A stretch of 64,000 nt of DNA, from assembly GCA_021777555.1 (NCBI GenBank), contig JAJYDK010000017.1:1-64000 (forward strand), in the 5' to 3' direction. Positions within the stretch are counted from its first letter, which is position 1. Each line of letters begins with the position of its first letter. The position numbers and the translations under genes are program-made. The DNA is from Pseudomonadota bacterium (GTDB taxonomy: Bacteria; Pseudomonadota; Gammaproteobacteria; Steroidobacterales; Steroidobacteraceae). Below the pieces are notes generated by a model. The model was not told where the DNA came from and did no database searches. It was given only the letters and a program-made list of their open reading frames with translations. This document shows positions 51,732 through 59,966 of the stretch, piece after piece.

Positions 51732-53006
51732 ATGATGCGACAACCTGCGCGCGCCTCTTCCGGACGTTACGTCAGCCGCCTCACGGGGGGCACTCTCGCA
51801 GTGATCATGGCCGGGGGACGGGGCGAGCGCTTGAAGGATCTCACCGCCAACCGCTGCAAGCCGGCCACACCCTTCGGCGGCAAGTTCCGCATCATCGACT
51901 TCGTGCTCTCGAACTGCGTCAACTCGGGCATCCGCCAGATCTCCATCCTCACCCAGTACAAGGCGCAATCGCTGATCGCGCATGCTCAGCACGGCTGGAG
52001 CTACCTGCGGGGAGAGTTCGGAGAGTTCGTGGAGGTCGTCCCGGCCCAGCAGCAGTGCGGCCCGGACTGGTACCGGGGCACGGCGGATGCGGTCTACCAG
52101 AACATCGAGCTCATCCTCTCGCATCGGCCGAAGCATGTGCTGGTGCTGGCGGGCGATCATATCTACAAGATGGACTACGGTCCGATGATCGCCTACCACG
52201 TGGAGAAGGGCGCGGACATCACCATGGGCGTGGTCGAGGTCCCAGCGATCGATTCGCGGCACTTTGGCGTGCTCACCGCCACGGAATGGAACCGCGTCAC
52301 CAAGTTCACCGAAAAGCCCGCGGTTCCCGATACCCTGCCGGGCAAGCCCGAAAGCATCCTCGCCTCGATGGGCATCTATGTCTTCAATACCCGTCTGCTC
52401 GAGATGCTGCTGAAGGAAGATGCGGCCAGTTCCTCCTCGTCACACGATTTCGGCAAGGACATCCTGCCGAAGGCGATCTCCGGGACGTTGCAGGTTTTTG
52501 CCTATCCGTTCCAGGACGTCCAGACGCGGGCGCAGAGCTACTGGCGCGACGTCGGCACGCTGGATGCGTATTACGAGGCGAATCTGGAGCTGGTGCACGT
52601 CGCGCCCGAGCTCAACATCTACGACGAGGACTGGCCCATCTGGACCTACCAGGTCCACCAGCCGCCGGCGAAATTCATCCTCGACGAGGAGGGCCGGCGA
52701 GGTCTTGCGCTCAACTCCATGGTCTCCGGGGGCTGCATCATCTCCGGCGCCCACGTGAGCCAGTCGCTGCTCTTCTCCAACGTCCGGGTGGAGGAGCGCT
52801 CCACCATCGAGCGCGCGGTGATCCTGCCCAACGTGCACATCGGGGCGGGTTGCGTCGTACGCGGGGCCATCATCGATGACGGGAGCGAGATTCCGGACGG
52901 CATGCAAATCGGCGTGGACCGCGATGCCGACGCCGAGCGCTTTCTGGTCACGGAGAAAGGCATAGTGCTCGTGACCTCCGAAATGCTGCGCCGGCTTCCC
53001 CCTTGA
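51732..53006 (+). CDS. glgC: Glucose-1-phosphate adenylyltransferase
   Basis: A 424-residue GlgC, which makes ADP-glucose for glycogen synthase. It starts near MRQPARASSGRYVSRL with the nucleotide-binding AVIMAGGRGERLKDLT and NRCKPATPFGGKFRIIDF. Further motifs are VLVLAGDHIYKMDYGPM, FTEKPA and the C-terminal left-handed beta-helix (MVSGGCIISGAHV, VILPNVHIGAGCVVRGAII). ATG 51732 or 51735 follows GAGG; a TTG upstream is unlikely. It lies 51 bases after glgP and 7 bases before the GH57 gene. Its N-terminal extension of about 20 residues is short and basic. Confidence 0.96.
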   Translation: MMRQPARASSGRYVSRLTGGTLAVIMAGGRGERLKDLTANRCKPATPFGGKFRIIDFVLSNCVNSGIRQISILTQYKAQSLIAHAQHGWSYLRGEFGEFVEVVPAQQQCGPDWYRGTADAVYQNIELILSHRPKHVLVLAGDHIYKMDYGPMIAYHVEKGADITMGVVEVPAIDSRHFGVLTATEWNRVTKFTEKPAVPDTLPGKPESILASMGIYVFNTRLLEMLLKEDAASSSSSHDFGKDILPKAISGTLQVFAYPFQDVQTRAQSYWRDVGTLDAYYEANLELVHVAPELNIYDEDWPIWTYQVHQPPAKFILDEEGRRGLALNSMVSGGCIISGAHVSQSLLFSNVRVEERSTIERAVILPNVHIGAGCVVRGAIIDDGSEIPDGMQIGVDRDADAERFLVTEKGIVLVTSEMLRRLPP

Positions 53007-53013
53007 GACATTC

Positions 53014-54714
53014 ATGACTTCCACTGCGCGTCTGCCGGTCGTTCTCCTGTGGCACATGCACCAGCCGCAGTACCAGGACGCACTCACGGGCCAGTACGTG
53101 CTGCCTTGGACGTACCTGCACGCCATCAAGGATTACACGGACATGGCAGCGCACCTCGAGGCCAATCCCGAGGCCCGCGCGGTCTTCAACTTCACGCCGG
53201 TGCTGCTCGAGCAGATCGACTCCCTCTCCCGGGCCGTCGAGGAGCACCTGCGCTCCGGCCATCCCCTGCCCGACCCCGTGCTCTCGCTGCTCGGGCCGGG
53301 TCCGGTTCCCGCCGATCCCGTCGGCCGGCTCTCGAGCATCAAGGCCTGCCTGCGCGCCCAGCGCAAACAGATGATCGAGCGCTTCGGACCCTATCTCGAG
53401 CTCGCCTCGATCGCCGAGACGCTCGCCATGCCGGAGCGGGTGAGTTACGCCTCGGACCAGTTCATCCACGACCTCGCCGTCTGGTACCACCTCGCCTGGG
53501 TCGGGGAAACCGTGCGCCGCACCGATCCTCTGGTGAGCCGCCTGACCGAGCAGGGCCGTGGCTTCACGGCTGCGCAGCGTCGCGAGCTCCTGACCCTGAT
53601 CGGCGGGCTCCTTTCCTCCATCGTGCCGCGCTATCGGCGCTTGAGCGAGCGCGGCCAGTGCGAGCTGTCCGTCACGCCGTACGGCCACCCCATCGTCCCG
53701 CTGCTGTTCGACTTCCAGGTGGCGCGGGAGGCCATGCCCAACCTGCCGCTGCCGCGCTACGCCGCCTATCCCGGGGGCGCCGAGCGGGCTGAATGGCATG
53801 TGCGCGAGGGATTGCGGCTGTTCACGCAGACCTTCGGCGTGCAACCGGTCGGCTGCTGGCCCTCGGAAGGGGCGGTCAGCCGTGCGACGCTCGAACTGCT
53901 CGAGAGATCCGGGTTCAAATGGGTCGCCACCAGCGCCAACGTGCTGCACGGCTCACTGCAACGCTCGGGCGGCCAGGCCGGGCGGGACCCGCAGGCGTTC
54001 AACCGCCCCTACCGCCTGGCGGAAGCTTCGCTCTTGCAGTTCTTCCGCGAAGACACTCTGTCGGACCTGATCGGCTTCACCTATGCCACCTGGCATGGCG
54101 ATGACGCGGCGCACAACCTGGTCGAGGCGCTGGCGCAACTGGCGCGCCAGTATGCCGGCTCTCCCGGCCACGTCGTGCTGATCGCGCTCGACGGGGAGAA
54201 CGCGTGGGAACACTATCCGTTCAACGGCTACTACTTTCTGCGCGCGCTGTACTCGCTCCTCGCCTCGCATCCGCTGCTCGAGCTGACCACCCTGGGAGAG
54301 TGCGCGGCCCGCGGTCTCAAGCCCGTGACGCTGCCCCAGGTCATGGCGGGCAGCTGGGTCCACGGGACCCTGACCACCTGGATGGGGGATCCGGCCAAGA
54401 ACCGCGCCTGGGAGCTCCTTTGCGAAGCCAAGCTCGCCTTCGATGTGGCCATGAGGAGCGGCTCGCTCGATGCCGAACGGCGGCTCGCGGCCGAGCGGCA
54501 GCTCGCCTTGTGCGAGAGCTCGGACTGGTTCTGGTGGTTCGGAGACTACAACCCCGCAGAGGCCGTCAGTCAGTTTGATGCGCTGTATCGACGCCAGCTC
54601 TCGCGCCTGTACGAGCAGCTCGGTGTGCCCCCTCCCGAGAGTCTCGCGCGGCCGATCGCCACCGGCGGCGGCAGCCCCGAGCACGGCGGCGTCATGCGCC
54701 GCTCCTACGCCTGA
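53014..54714 (+). CDS. GH57 glycoside hydrolase (alpha-amylase/mannosidase-like, COG1449)
   Basis: A 566-residue GH57 protein. It starts LPVVLLWHMHQPQYQD (catalytic-barrel His motif), the nucleophile E285 lies in GCWPSEGAVS and the acid D393 in IALDGENAWEHYPFNG. Those sequences fit the COG1449 alpha-amylase/alpha-mannosidase group rather than the GH57 branching enzymes. Its place after glgP and glgC suggests work on glycogen or maltodextrin. No glgB-type branching enzyme is present in the window, so a branching or transglucosylation role should also be considered. Confidence 0.9.
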   Translation: MTSTARLPVVLLWHMHQPQYQDALTGQYVLPWTYLHAIKDYTDMAAHLEANPEARAVFNFTPVLLEQIDSLSRAVEEHLRSGHPLPDPVLSLLGPGPVPADPVGRLSSIKACLRAQRKQMIERFGPYLELASIAETLAMPERVSYASDQFIHDLAVWYHLAWVGETVRRTDPLVSRLTEQGRGFTAAQRRELLTLIGGLLSSIVPRYRRLSERGQCELSVTPYGHPIVPLLFDFQVAREAMPNLPLPRYAAYPGGAERAEWHVREGLRLFTQTFGVQPVGCWPSEGAVSRATLELLERSGFKWVATSANVLHGSLQRSGGQAGRDPQAFNRPYRLAEASLLQFFREDTLSDLIGFTYATWHGDDAAHNLVEALAQLARQYAGSPGHVVLIALDGENAWEHYPFNGYYFLRALYSLLASHPLLELTTLGECAARGLKPVTLPQVMAGSWVHGTLTTWMGDPAKNRAWELLCEAKLAFDVAMRSGSLDAERRLAAERQLALCESSDWFWWFGDYNPAEAVSQFDALYRRQLSRLYEQLGVPPPESLARPIATGGGSPEHGGVMRRSYA

Positions 54715-54727
54715 AAATCCCATTCCC

Positions 54728-55180
54728 ATGAAGCGACTTCGTTTCCTGCTTTTGCCGTGGGTCTTCGCCGCGCTCGGCGGCTGCGCCCTGCTCGTGCCGA
54801 AGCTCGCTCCGCCGGGTCTCGCGATCGTCAATGTGCGGGTCCGGCGCGCCGACTTCTGGGAGCAGCGGCTCGATGTGCGCATACGGGTCCGCAATCCCAA
54901 CAGCGTGAGCCTCCCCGTGCGCAATGTGCAGTACGCGCTCGACATCGAAGGGCGGCGATTCGCCACGGGCACCTGCGCCCAGGGGTTCACGGTGCCCGCC
55001 CACGGCACCGCGGAATTCGACACCGAGGTGACGGCCAACATGACCGGGGCGCTGCTCACCGTTCTCGCCCGCGGCCGCGGGCAGCCCGTACAGTATCGGT
55101 TGATCGGCAAGGTCGAGCTCTCTCACGGCTGGCTGCGCTCGCTGCCGTTCGATGAGCGCGGCGCGTTCAGGCTGCAGTAG
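54728..55180 (+). CDS. LEA14-like desiccation-related lipoprotein
   Basis: A 150-residue lipoprotein. The signal peptide ends at LGGC (Cys19). The rest is one LEA_2/WHy domain: VNVRVRRADFWEQRLDVRIRVRNPNSVSLPVRNVQYALDIEG (cited for its N-P-N core), an FTVPAHGTAEFDTEV segment and a final YRLIGKVELS strand. WHy/LEA14 proteins are linked to desiccation and osmotic stress. The gene is 13 bases after GH57 and convergent with the EF-G-like gene. Confidence 0.88.
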   Translation: MKRLRFLLLPWVFAALGGCALLVPKLAPPGLAIVNVRVRRADFWEQRLDVRIRVRNPNSVSLPVRNVQYALDIEGRRFATGTCAQGFTVPAHGTAEFDTEVTANMTGALLTVLARGRGQPVQYRLIGKVELSHGWLRSLPFDERGAFRLQ

Positions 55181-55181
55181 C

Positions 55182-57224
55182 TCAATCTTCCTCGGCCCTT
55201 GGCCGGTAGGCCTGCACCAGCTCCTGCTGGCGGCGCGGCGGCACCGGGTCGTAGTGGCTCAATGCCATGACGTAGCTCCCCTGGCCGCCTGTGAGCGCCT
55301 TCAGGCGTGATTGATAGTCGGTGATCTCCGAGAGCGGCACGAGGGCCAAGACCGTGGCGAGCTGCCCGGGCAGCGTGTCGTTGCCGTTGATGCGGGCCCG
55401 CTTGGTGGCGAGATCGCCCGTGATGTCGCCGATCGCGCTCGCCGGGGCGGTGATCTCCAGCCGCACGATGGGCTCGAGCACGATCGGATTCGCCCTGCGG
55501 ATCGCATCGAGAAAGGCCTTGCGGCCGGCGGAAACGAAGGCAACCTCCTTGGAATCCACCGGGTGATGCTTGCCGTCGTACACCGTCACGCGGATGTCCT
55601 GCAGCGGAAACCCCGCCAGCGCGCCCTCCCCCAACACCTGCCGCACGCCCTTCTCCACCGCCGGGATGAACTGCCCCGGGATGGCGCCGCCCACGACCTC
55701 ATCGACGAACTCGAACCCGGTGCCGCGCTCGAGCGCCTCGATGCGCAGAAACACCTCGCCGAACTGACCCGCTCCGCCGGTCTGCTTCTTGTGGCGGCTG
55801 TGACCGTCGGCCGCGCGGGTCACCGTCTCGCGGTAGGGAATGCTGGGCGGGTGTGTCTTGATCTGCACGCCGAAGCGCTGACTCATGCGCTCGAGCACCA
55901 CTCTCAGGTGCAGCTCGCCCGTCCCGTAGAGGACGGTCTCATTGACCGCGGCGTGCTGCTCGATCCGCACGCACGGATCCTCCGCTGTGAGCTTGTGCAG
56001 CGTATCGGCCAATCGCTGCTCATCCCCTCTGCGTTCGGGCTCGATGGCGACGCCCAGCATCGGCGGCGGCAACGCGACGGGCTTCAGGTGAAACTGGTCC
56101 TCGTCGTGGGAGTCATGCAGCACGGCGTCGCGGTGCAGATCCTCCACTTTGGCGATGGCGAAGATGTCGCCAGGCCCGGCCTCCGGGATTTCAGTGGTCT
56201 CCTTGCCGAGCAGGCGGTAGAGGTGCGCCACCTTGAAGGGTTTGCGCGCATCTCCCACGAACAGCTGCGAGCCCGGACGCACCGTGCCCTGATGCACGCG
56301 CACGACGCCGAGCTTGCCCACATAGGGATCGATCGAGATCTTGAAGACGTGGGCCACGACGTGCTTGTCGGGATCGGGTGACACATCGACCCGGCGCGCC
56401 GACGCGCCGACGCCCTTGAGAAAGGGCGGTGGATTGCCCTCCGCCGGGTTCGGCATCAGCCGCGTGAGGATCTCGAGCAGCTCGGGGACGCCCGCGCCGT
56501 TTTCCGCGGAGGCGAAACATACGGGCACCAGGTGGCCCTCCCGCAGCGCCTGTTCGAAGGGCTCGTGCAACTGCTCCGGCGAGAGTGCCTCGCCCTGCTC
56601 GAGGTAGAGCGCCATGAGCCGCTCATCGAGCTCGACGACCTGATCGACGATGTGCGTGTGGGCGTCCGCCACGGTGGAGAAATCCACCGGGCCGCCCCGC
56701 GGCTGAAAAAAACAGTCGGCCACCCCCGTGCCTCCCGAGGGCAGGTTGATCGGCAGGCATTCCGGTCCGAACTGCTCGCGCAGCCGCTCGAGCACCTCGG
56801 CGCACTTGGCCTCACGGCTGTCGATCTTGTTGATGAGGAGCAGGCGGCACAATCCCCGGTCCCGCGCGAAATCCATCAAGCGCTGGGTGAGGGTGTCGGG
56901 GCCACTCACGGCGCTCACGACGATGGCCACCGCTTCCACGGCCTCGAGCACCGGGAGCGTACGGCCGAGGAAATCGGGATATCCGGGAGTGTCGAGCAGA
57001 TGGATGCGGGTCCCGTCGTGCTCGAAAGTAAGGATGGCGGGGTCGAGCGAGTGCCGCAGCGCCCGCTCCTGGGGATCAAAATCCGAGACGGTGTTGCCGC
57101 GCTCCAGGCTCCCCTTGCTGCGGATCGCGCCCGCGCTGAGCAGCAGGCTCTCGGCGAGCAGGGTCTTCCCCGCGCCGGCCGCGCCGGCAAGGGCGATGTT
57201 GCGGATGCTCGTGTGGCCCATCAT
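55182..57224 (-). CDS. EF-G-like translational GTPase with altered catalytic loop
   Basis: A 680-residue EF-G-like protein (EF-G2/FusA-like), distinct from the main fusA. G1 GAAGAGKT (14-21), G3 DTPGYPDF (78-85) and G4 NKID (132-135) are present, followed by the EF-G domains II-V (HVFKISIDPYVGKLGVVRVH, TGELHLRVVLERM, HSRHKKQTGGAGQFGEV, GAIPGQFIPAVEKGVRQ). In G3 the catalytic His of canonical EF-G/EF-Tu (DTPGHVDF) is Tyr82 here, as in several EF-G-like paralogues. The ATG at 57224 is chosen; a longer frame adds unrelated residues. The role may be a specialised or stress function rather than routine translocation. The gap 57225-57429 shows nothing. Confidence 0.88.
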   Translation of the reverse strand: MMGHTSIRNIALAGAAGAGKTLLAESLLLSAGAIRSKGSLERGNTVSDFDPQERALRHSLDPAILTFEHDGTRIHLLDTPGYPDFLGRTLPVLEAVEAVAIVVSAVSGPDTLTQRLMDFARDRGLCRLLLINKIDSREAKCAEVLERLREQFGPECLPINLPSGGTGVADCFFQPRGGPVDFSTVADAHTHIVDQVVELDERLMALYLEQGEALSPEQLHEPFEQALREGHLVPVCFASAENGAGVPELLEILTRLMPNPAEGNPPPFLKGVGASARRVDVSPDPDKHVVAHVFKISIDPYVGKLGVVRVHQGTVRPGSQLFVGDARKPFKVAHLYRLLGKETTEIPEAGPGDIFAIAKVEDLHRDAVLHDSHDEDQFHLKPVALPPPMLGVAIEPERRGDEQRLADTLHKLTAEDPCVRIEQHAAVNETVLYGTGELHLRVVLERMSQRFGVQIKTHPPSIPYRETVTRAADGHSRHKKQTGGAGQFGEVFLRIEALERGTGFEFVDEVVGGAIPGQFIPAVEKGVRQVLGEGALAGFPLQDIRVTVYDGKHHPVDSKEVAFVSAGRKAFLDAIRRANPIVLEPIVRLEITAPASAIGDITGDLATKRARINGNDTLPGQLATVLALVPLSEITDYQSRLKALTGGQGSYVMALSHYDPVPPRRQQELVQAYRPRAEED

Positions 57225-57429
57225 ATCCCCCACCGCTCTTCCGACTATCGGGCAGGGTACTCCGGCACATGAGATCCCGCAAAATGACCGCGGAAGCTCG
57301 CTGACTCCGCTGCGGTGGCTCCCGGTGAACAGCAAGCCCGGCCAGCACCCGCATCATGCGTGGCGGGTTCCCCGATGAGGCCGAAGGGCTGGCTGCCAGG
57401 AGCGCCGACGGCGTCTCCCGTCCGGTCCA

Positions 57430-58791
57430 CTAAGGCGCCGAGAGCTCTAGAACCAGTCCAGCCTGATTGACCGTCGTGAGCAGCACCGGGCGGCGCCAGA
57501 GGCGCTGCAGATAATCGAGCACTTTGCGGCTGCGCTCGAGGTCGAGGCCGCGGCCATCGAGCGAGTGATCGTGCACCAGCTCGAGCGTGCCATCGGCGCG
57601 GACATGCTGCGCCATCACCGTGGGCGCGCCGAAATTGTACTTGGGCGCGAGAATGACTTCGTGCAGCGCCGCCAGGTCCGGCTCGAGCACTCTGATCTGG
57701 CCGTCGCGGGCACTGTAGCGAAACAACTCCAGCTCGTCGGCGAGCTCGCGTGTCAGATGATTGCGGACGAAGGCGAAGTCGTCGTCCTGCGCGCGAATGG
57801 CAAGAGCCGCCTCGAGCCCCTGCGCCTCCACTATCTTCTCCCACATGGAGAACCCGAGATGGTACGGATTGAGGCCGAGCGCCACCTGGCTGTCTGCGGC
57901 CACCGGACGGACGACGTCCGAGTGGCACTTGATGGCATCGACATACGCCTGTTGCGGAATGAAATCCGCCTCGCGCAGCAATCGTGCATGCCAGTACGAG
58001 GCCCATCCCTCATTCATGATCTGGGTGGCGAATACGGGATAGAAGTAAAACGACTCTTCGCGCACCGCGAGAAAGATGTCCCGCTCCCAACTCTCCATCT
58101 CGGGGGCGTATTGCGCCACGAACCACAGCAGATCGCGCTCCGGGTGCGGCGGCACCGGCGCGCGCTTCTTCGCCTCCGGACCCGCGGCGCCCGCCCGGGG
58201 CTCGAGCGCCGCGAAGCGCTTGCGGAACTTATCGTCGGCGAGCGCCTTGGCGGGTTCGGCGAACTCGGGATAGCGCGACCGCCGCAGTGACTGGTCGATG
58301 TCGATGTGCTGCTCGAGGGCCAGCGCGGCATCGAGCACGGCCTCCACCCTCTGCAGTCCGTGCGTCTCGATCGCCTGTTGGATCTGGCGCGCGTGATTGG
58401 CGGCGTGCTCGACGATGTGCTCGCTCACCTGCGCCTGGCACCGTTGGAAGAGCATGTTGTTACGCGAAAAGTCCGCGTGCCCGAGCACGTGGGCCGTCAC
58501 GAGTACGTTCTCGGCGAGACCATTGCCGGAGGCGAGATAGGCATGTCCCGGGTTGCCGGGAAAGACCACCTCGAAGAGCCGCGAGTGGCCCATGTGCCGC
58601 TGGATGAGCTGGTAGATGTAGCGCACGCCGAACGACCAGTGAGGCATGCGCACGGGCAGGCCGTAGACCGCGATCTCCATCATGAAGGAGTCGGGCACCG
58701 CCTCGAACTCGACCGGATGGAACGACAGTCCCGAGCGGGCGGCGAGCGCTTCGATGCGCTCGACATAGTCCTGCCAGACCGCCTCGCTCAT
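57430..58791 (-). CDS. spoVR: SpoVR family protein
   Basis: A 453-residue SpoVR (YcgB-like) protein. Conserved blocks are EFEAVPDSFMMEIAVYGLP, MPHWSFGVRYIYQLIQRHMG, EVVFPGNPGHAYLASGN, NNMLFQRCQAQVSEHIVEHA, IMNEGWASYWHARLL and NPYHLGFSMWEKIVE. It is a little shorter than E. coli YcgB (510). SpoVR is widely encoded with PrkA and YeaH, as here, and is linked to stress and stationary-phase physiology; its biochemistry is unclear. The start overlaps the yeaH stop (ATGA). Confidence 0.94.
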   Translation of the reverse strand: MSEAVWQDYVERIEALAARSGLSFHPVEFEAVPDSFMMEIAVYGLPVRMPHWSFGVRYIYQLIQRHMGHSRLFEVVFPGNPGHAYLASGNGLAENVLVTAHVLGHADFSRNNMLFQRCQAQVSEHIVEHAANHARQIQQAIETHGLQRVEAVLDAALALEQHIDIDQSLRRSRYPEFAEPAKALADDKFRKRFAALEPRAGAAGPEAKKRAPVPPHPERDLLWFVAQYAPEMESWERDIFLAVREESFYFYPVFATQIMNEGWASYWHARLLREADFIPQQAYVDAIKCHSDVVRPVAADSQVALGLNPYHLGFSMWEKIVEAQGLEAALAIRAQDDDFAFVRNHLTRELADELELFRYSARDGQIRVLEPDLAALHEVILAPKYNFGAPTVMAQHVRADGTLELVHDHSLDGRGLDLERSRKVLDYLQRLWRRPVLLTTVNQAGLVLELSAP

Positions 58792-59957
58792 GCTCCCTCC
58801 GCGGCGCGGCTCTCCGCTGAGAAGAAGTGGCGCACGGCGCTCCAGACGTCCTCGAAGTCATTGAGCGCGTAACTGCCGGTGGCCCCGCCCGCCGCCCCGA
58901 GCTCCGCGAACAGCCGCCCGGTCTCGGTGTCGAGCTGTCGGGATAGCCCCGAGGACACTTCCACATAGCCCGTGAAGCAGGCATCGGCGGCGATCGCGGC
59001 AAGCCCCTCGCGCGCCTCCGCAGAATCGCTCATGGAGTTGTCCCCGTCCGAGGCATAGAAGAGATAGACATTGCACGTCGCCGGGTTGTAGCGCTCGTGG
59101 ATGATCTCGTTCACCTTGGCGAAGCCGGTGGAGGCCACGGTACCGCCCGAGCCACTGACCTGGAAGAACTCCGGCTCGGAGAACTCCCATGCCTCGGTGG
59201 TATGCGCGACGAATAGGGTCTCGAGCGAGCGGTATTCGCGCCTGAGTCCCTGAACCGTCCAGAAGAAGAACGTCTTGGCGAGCTTGCGGTCTCGGTCCGA
59301 CATGCTGCCCGAGACATCGAGAAGAAAGAATACCGCGGCGCGAACGGCCGGCTGGCGCCGGCGTGCGAGCTGCCGAAAGCGCAGATCCTCGTCGGTGAAG
59401 GTCGGGATCGCGCCCGGAGCGCCGCGCCGCTTCACCAGCTCCTTGAATGAGCGGCGCCGATCGAGCCTCGAGCGGGCGCCGCGGCGATCCCAGCCCTCGC
59501 GCACCCATTCGGTCTCCTCCGATGGGCCGACCCTGGCCTTGAGGTTGGGCAGCTGCATCTCCTCCCACAGCCAGTCGACGATGTCGTCGATCTTGAGCTC
59601 GAGGAGCAGCTGCACCTCGCCCTCTTCCCGCCCTCCCGGACCTTTCTCTCCGGAGCCTCCGGTCTGCGAAGGATCGGCGAACACGTCCCCGGGCTTCACC
59701 TTGCCCTGGCCCGCGCCCTGGCTCTCCTCGGCCTTGCGCAGGCGGAAATGATAGTGCTCGAGCATCTTCATCGGCACGCGCACCGTGCGTGCGCCGCCGG
59801 TGATCAGATCGCCTCCGGCGACGATCTGCGGCAGATGCCGTCGTACCGAATCGCGCACCTTCTCGTCATGACGCAGCCAGTCGCGCGCGCCGCGGGAGAA
59901 CAGGTCGTACCACTTGGCCGGATCAAGCGGCTGATGCGAATCGGTGTGCGTGCTCAT
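58788..59957 (-). CDS. yeaH: YeaH/YhbH family protein (DUF444)
   Basis: A 389-residue DUF444 protein. A basic N-terminal region (residues about 20-85, with GARTVRVPMKMLEHYHFR) and a charged linker lead to a von Willebrand A-like domain with MIDAS motif FFLLDVSGSMSDRD and a later SDGDNSMSDSAE segment. In YeaH/YhbH proteins this accompanies PrkA kinase. The gene sits between prkA (9 bases upstream) and spoVR (4-base overlap), giving a three-gene operon. Confidence 0.94.
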   Translation of the reverse strand: MSTHTDSHQPLDPAKWYDLFSRGARDWLRHDEKVRDSVRRHLPQIVAGGDLITGGARTVRVPMKMLEHYHFRLRKAEESQGAGQGKVKPGDVFADPSQTGGSGEKGPGGREEGEVQLLLELKIDDIVDWLWEEMQLPNLKARVGPSEETEWVREGWDRRGARSRLDRRRSFKELVKRRGAPGAIPTFTDEDLRFRQLARRRQPAVRAAVFFLLDVSGSMSDRDRKLAKTFFFWTVQGLRREYRSLETLFVAHTTEAWEFSEPEFFQVSGSGGTVASTGFAKVNEIIHERYNPATCNVYLFYASDGDNSMSDSAEAREGLAAIAADACFTGYVEVSSGLSRQLDTETGRLFAELGAAGGATGSYALNDFEDVWSAVRHFFSAESRAAEGA

Positions 59958-59966
59958 GGTCGGCCG

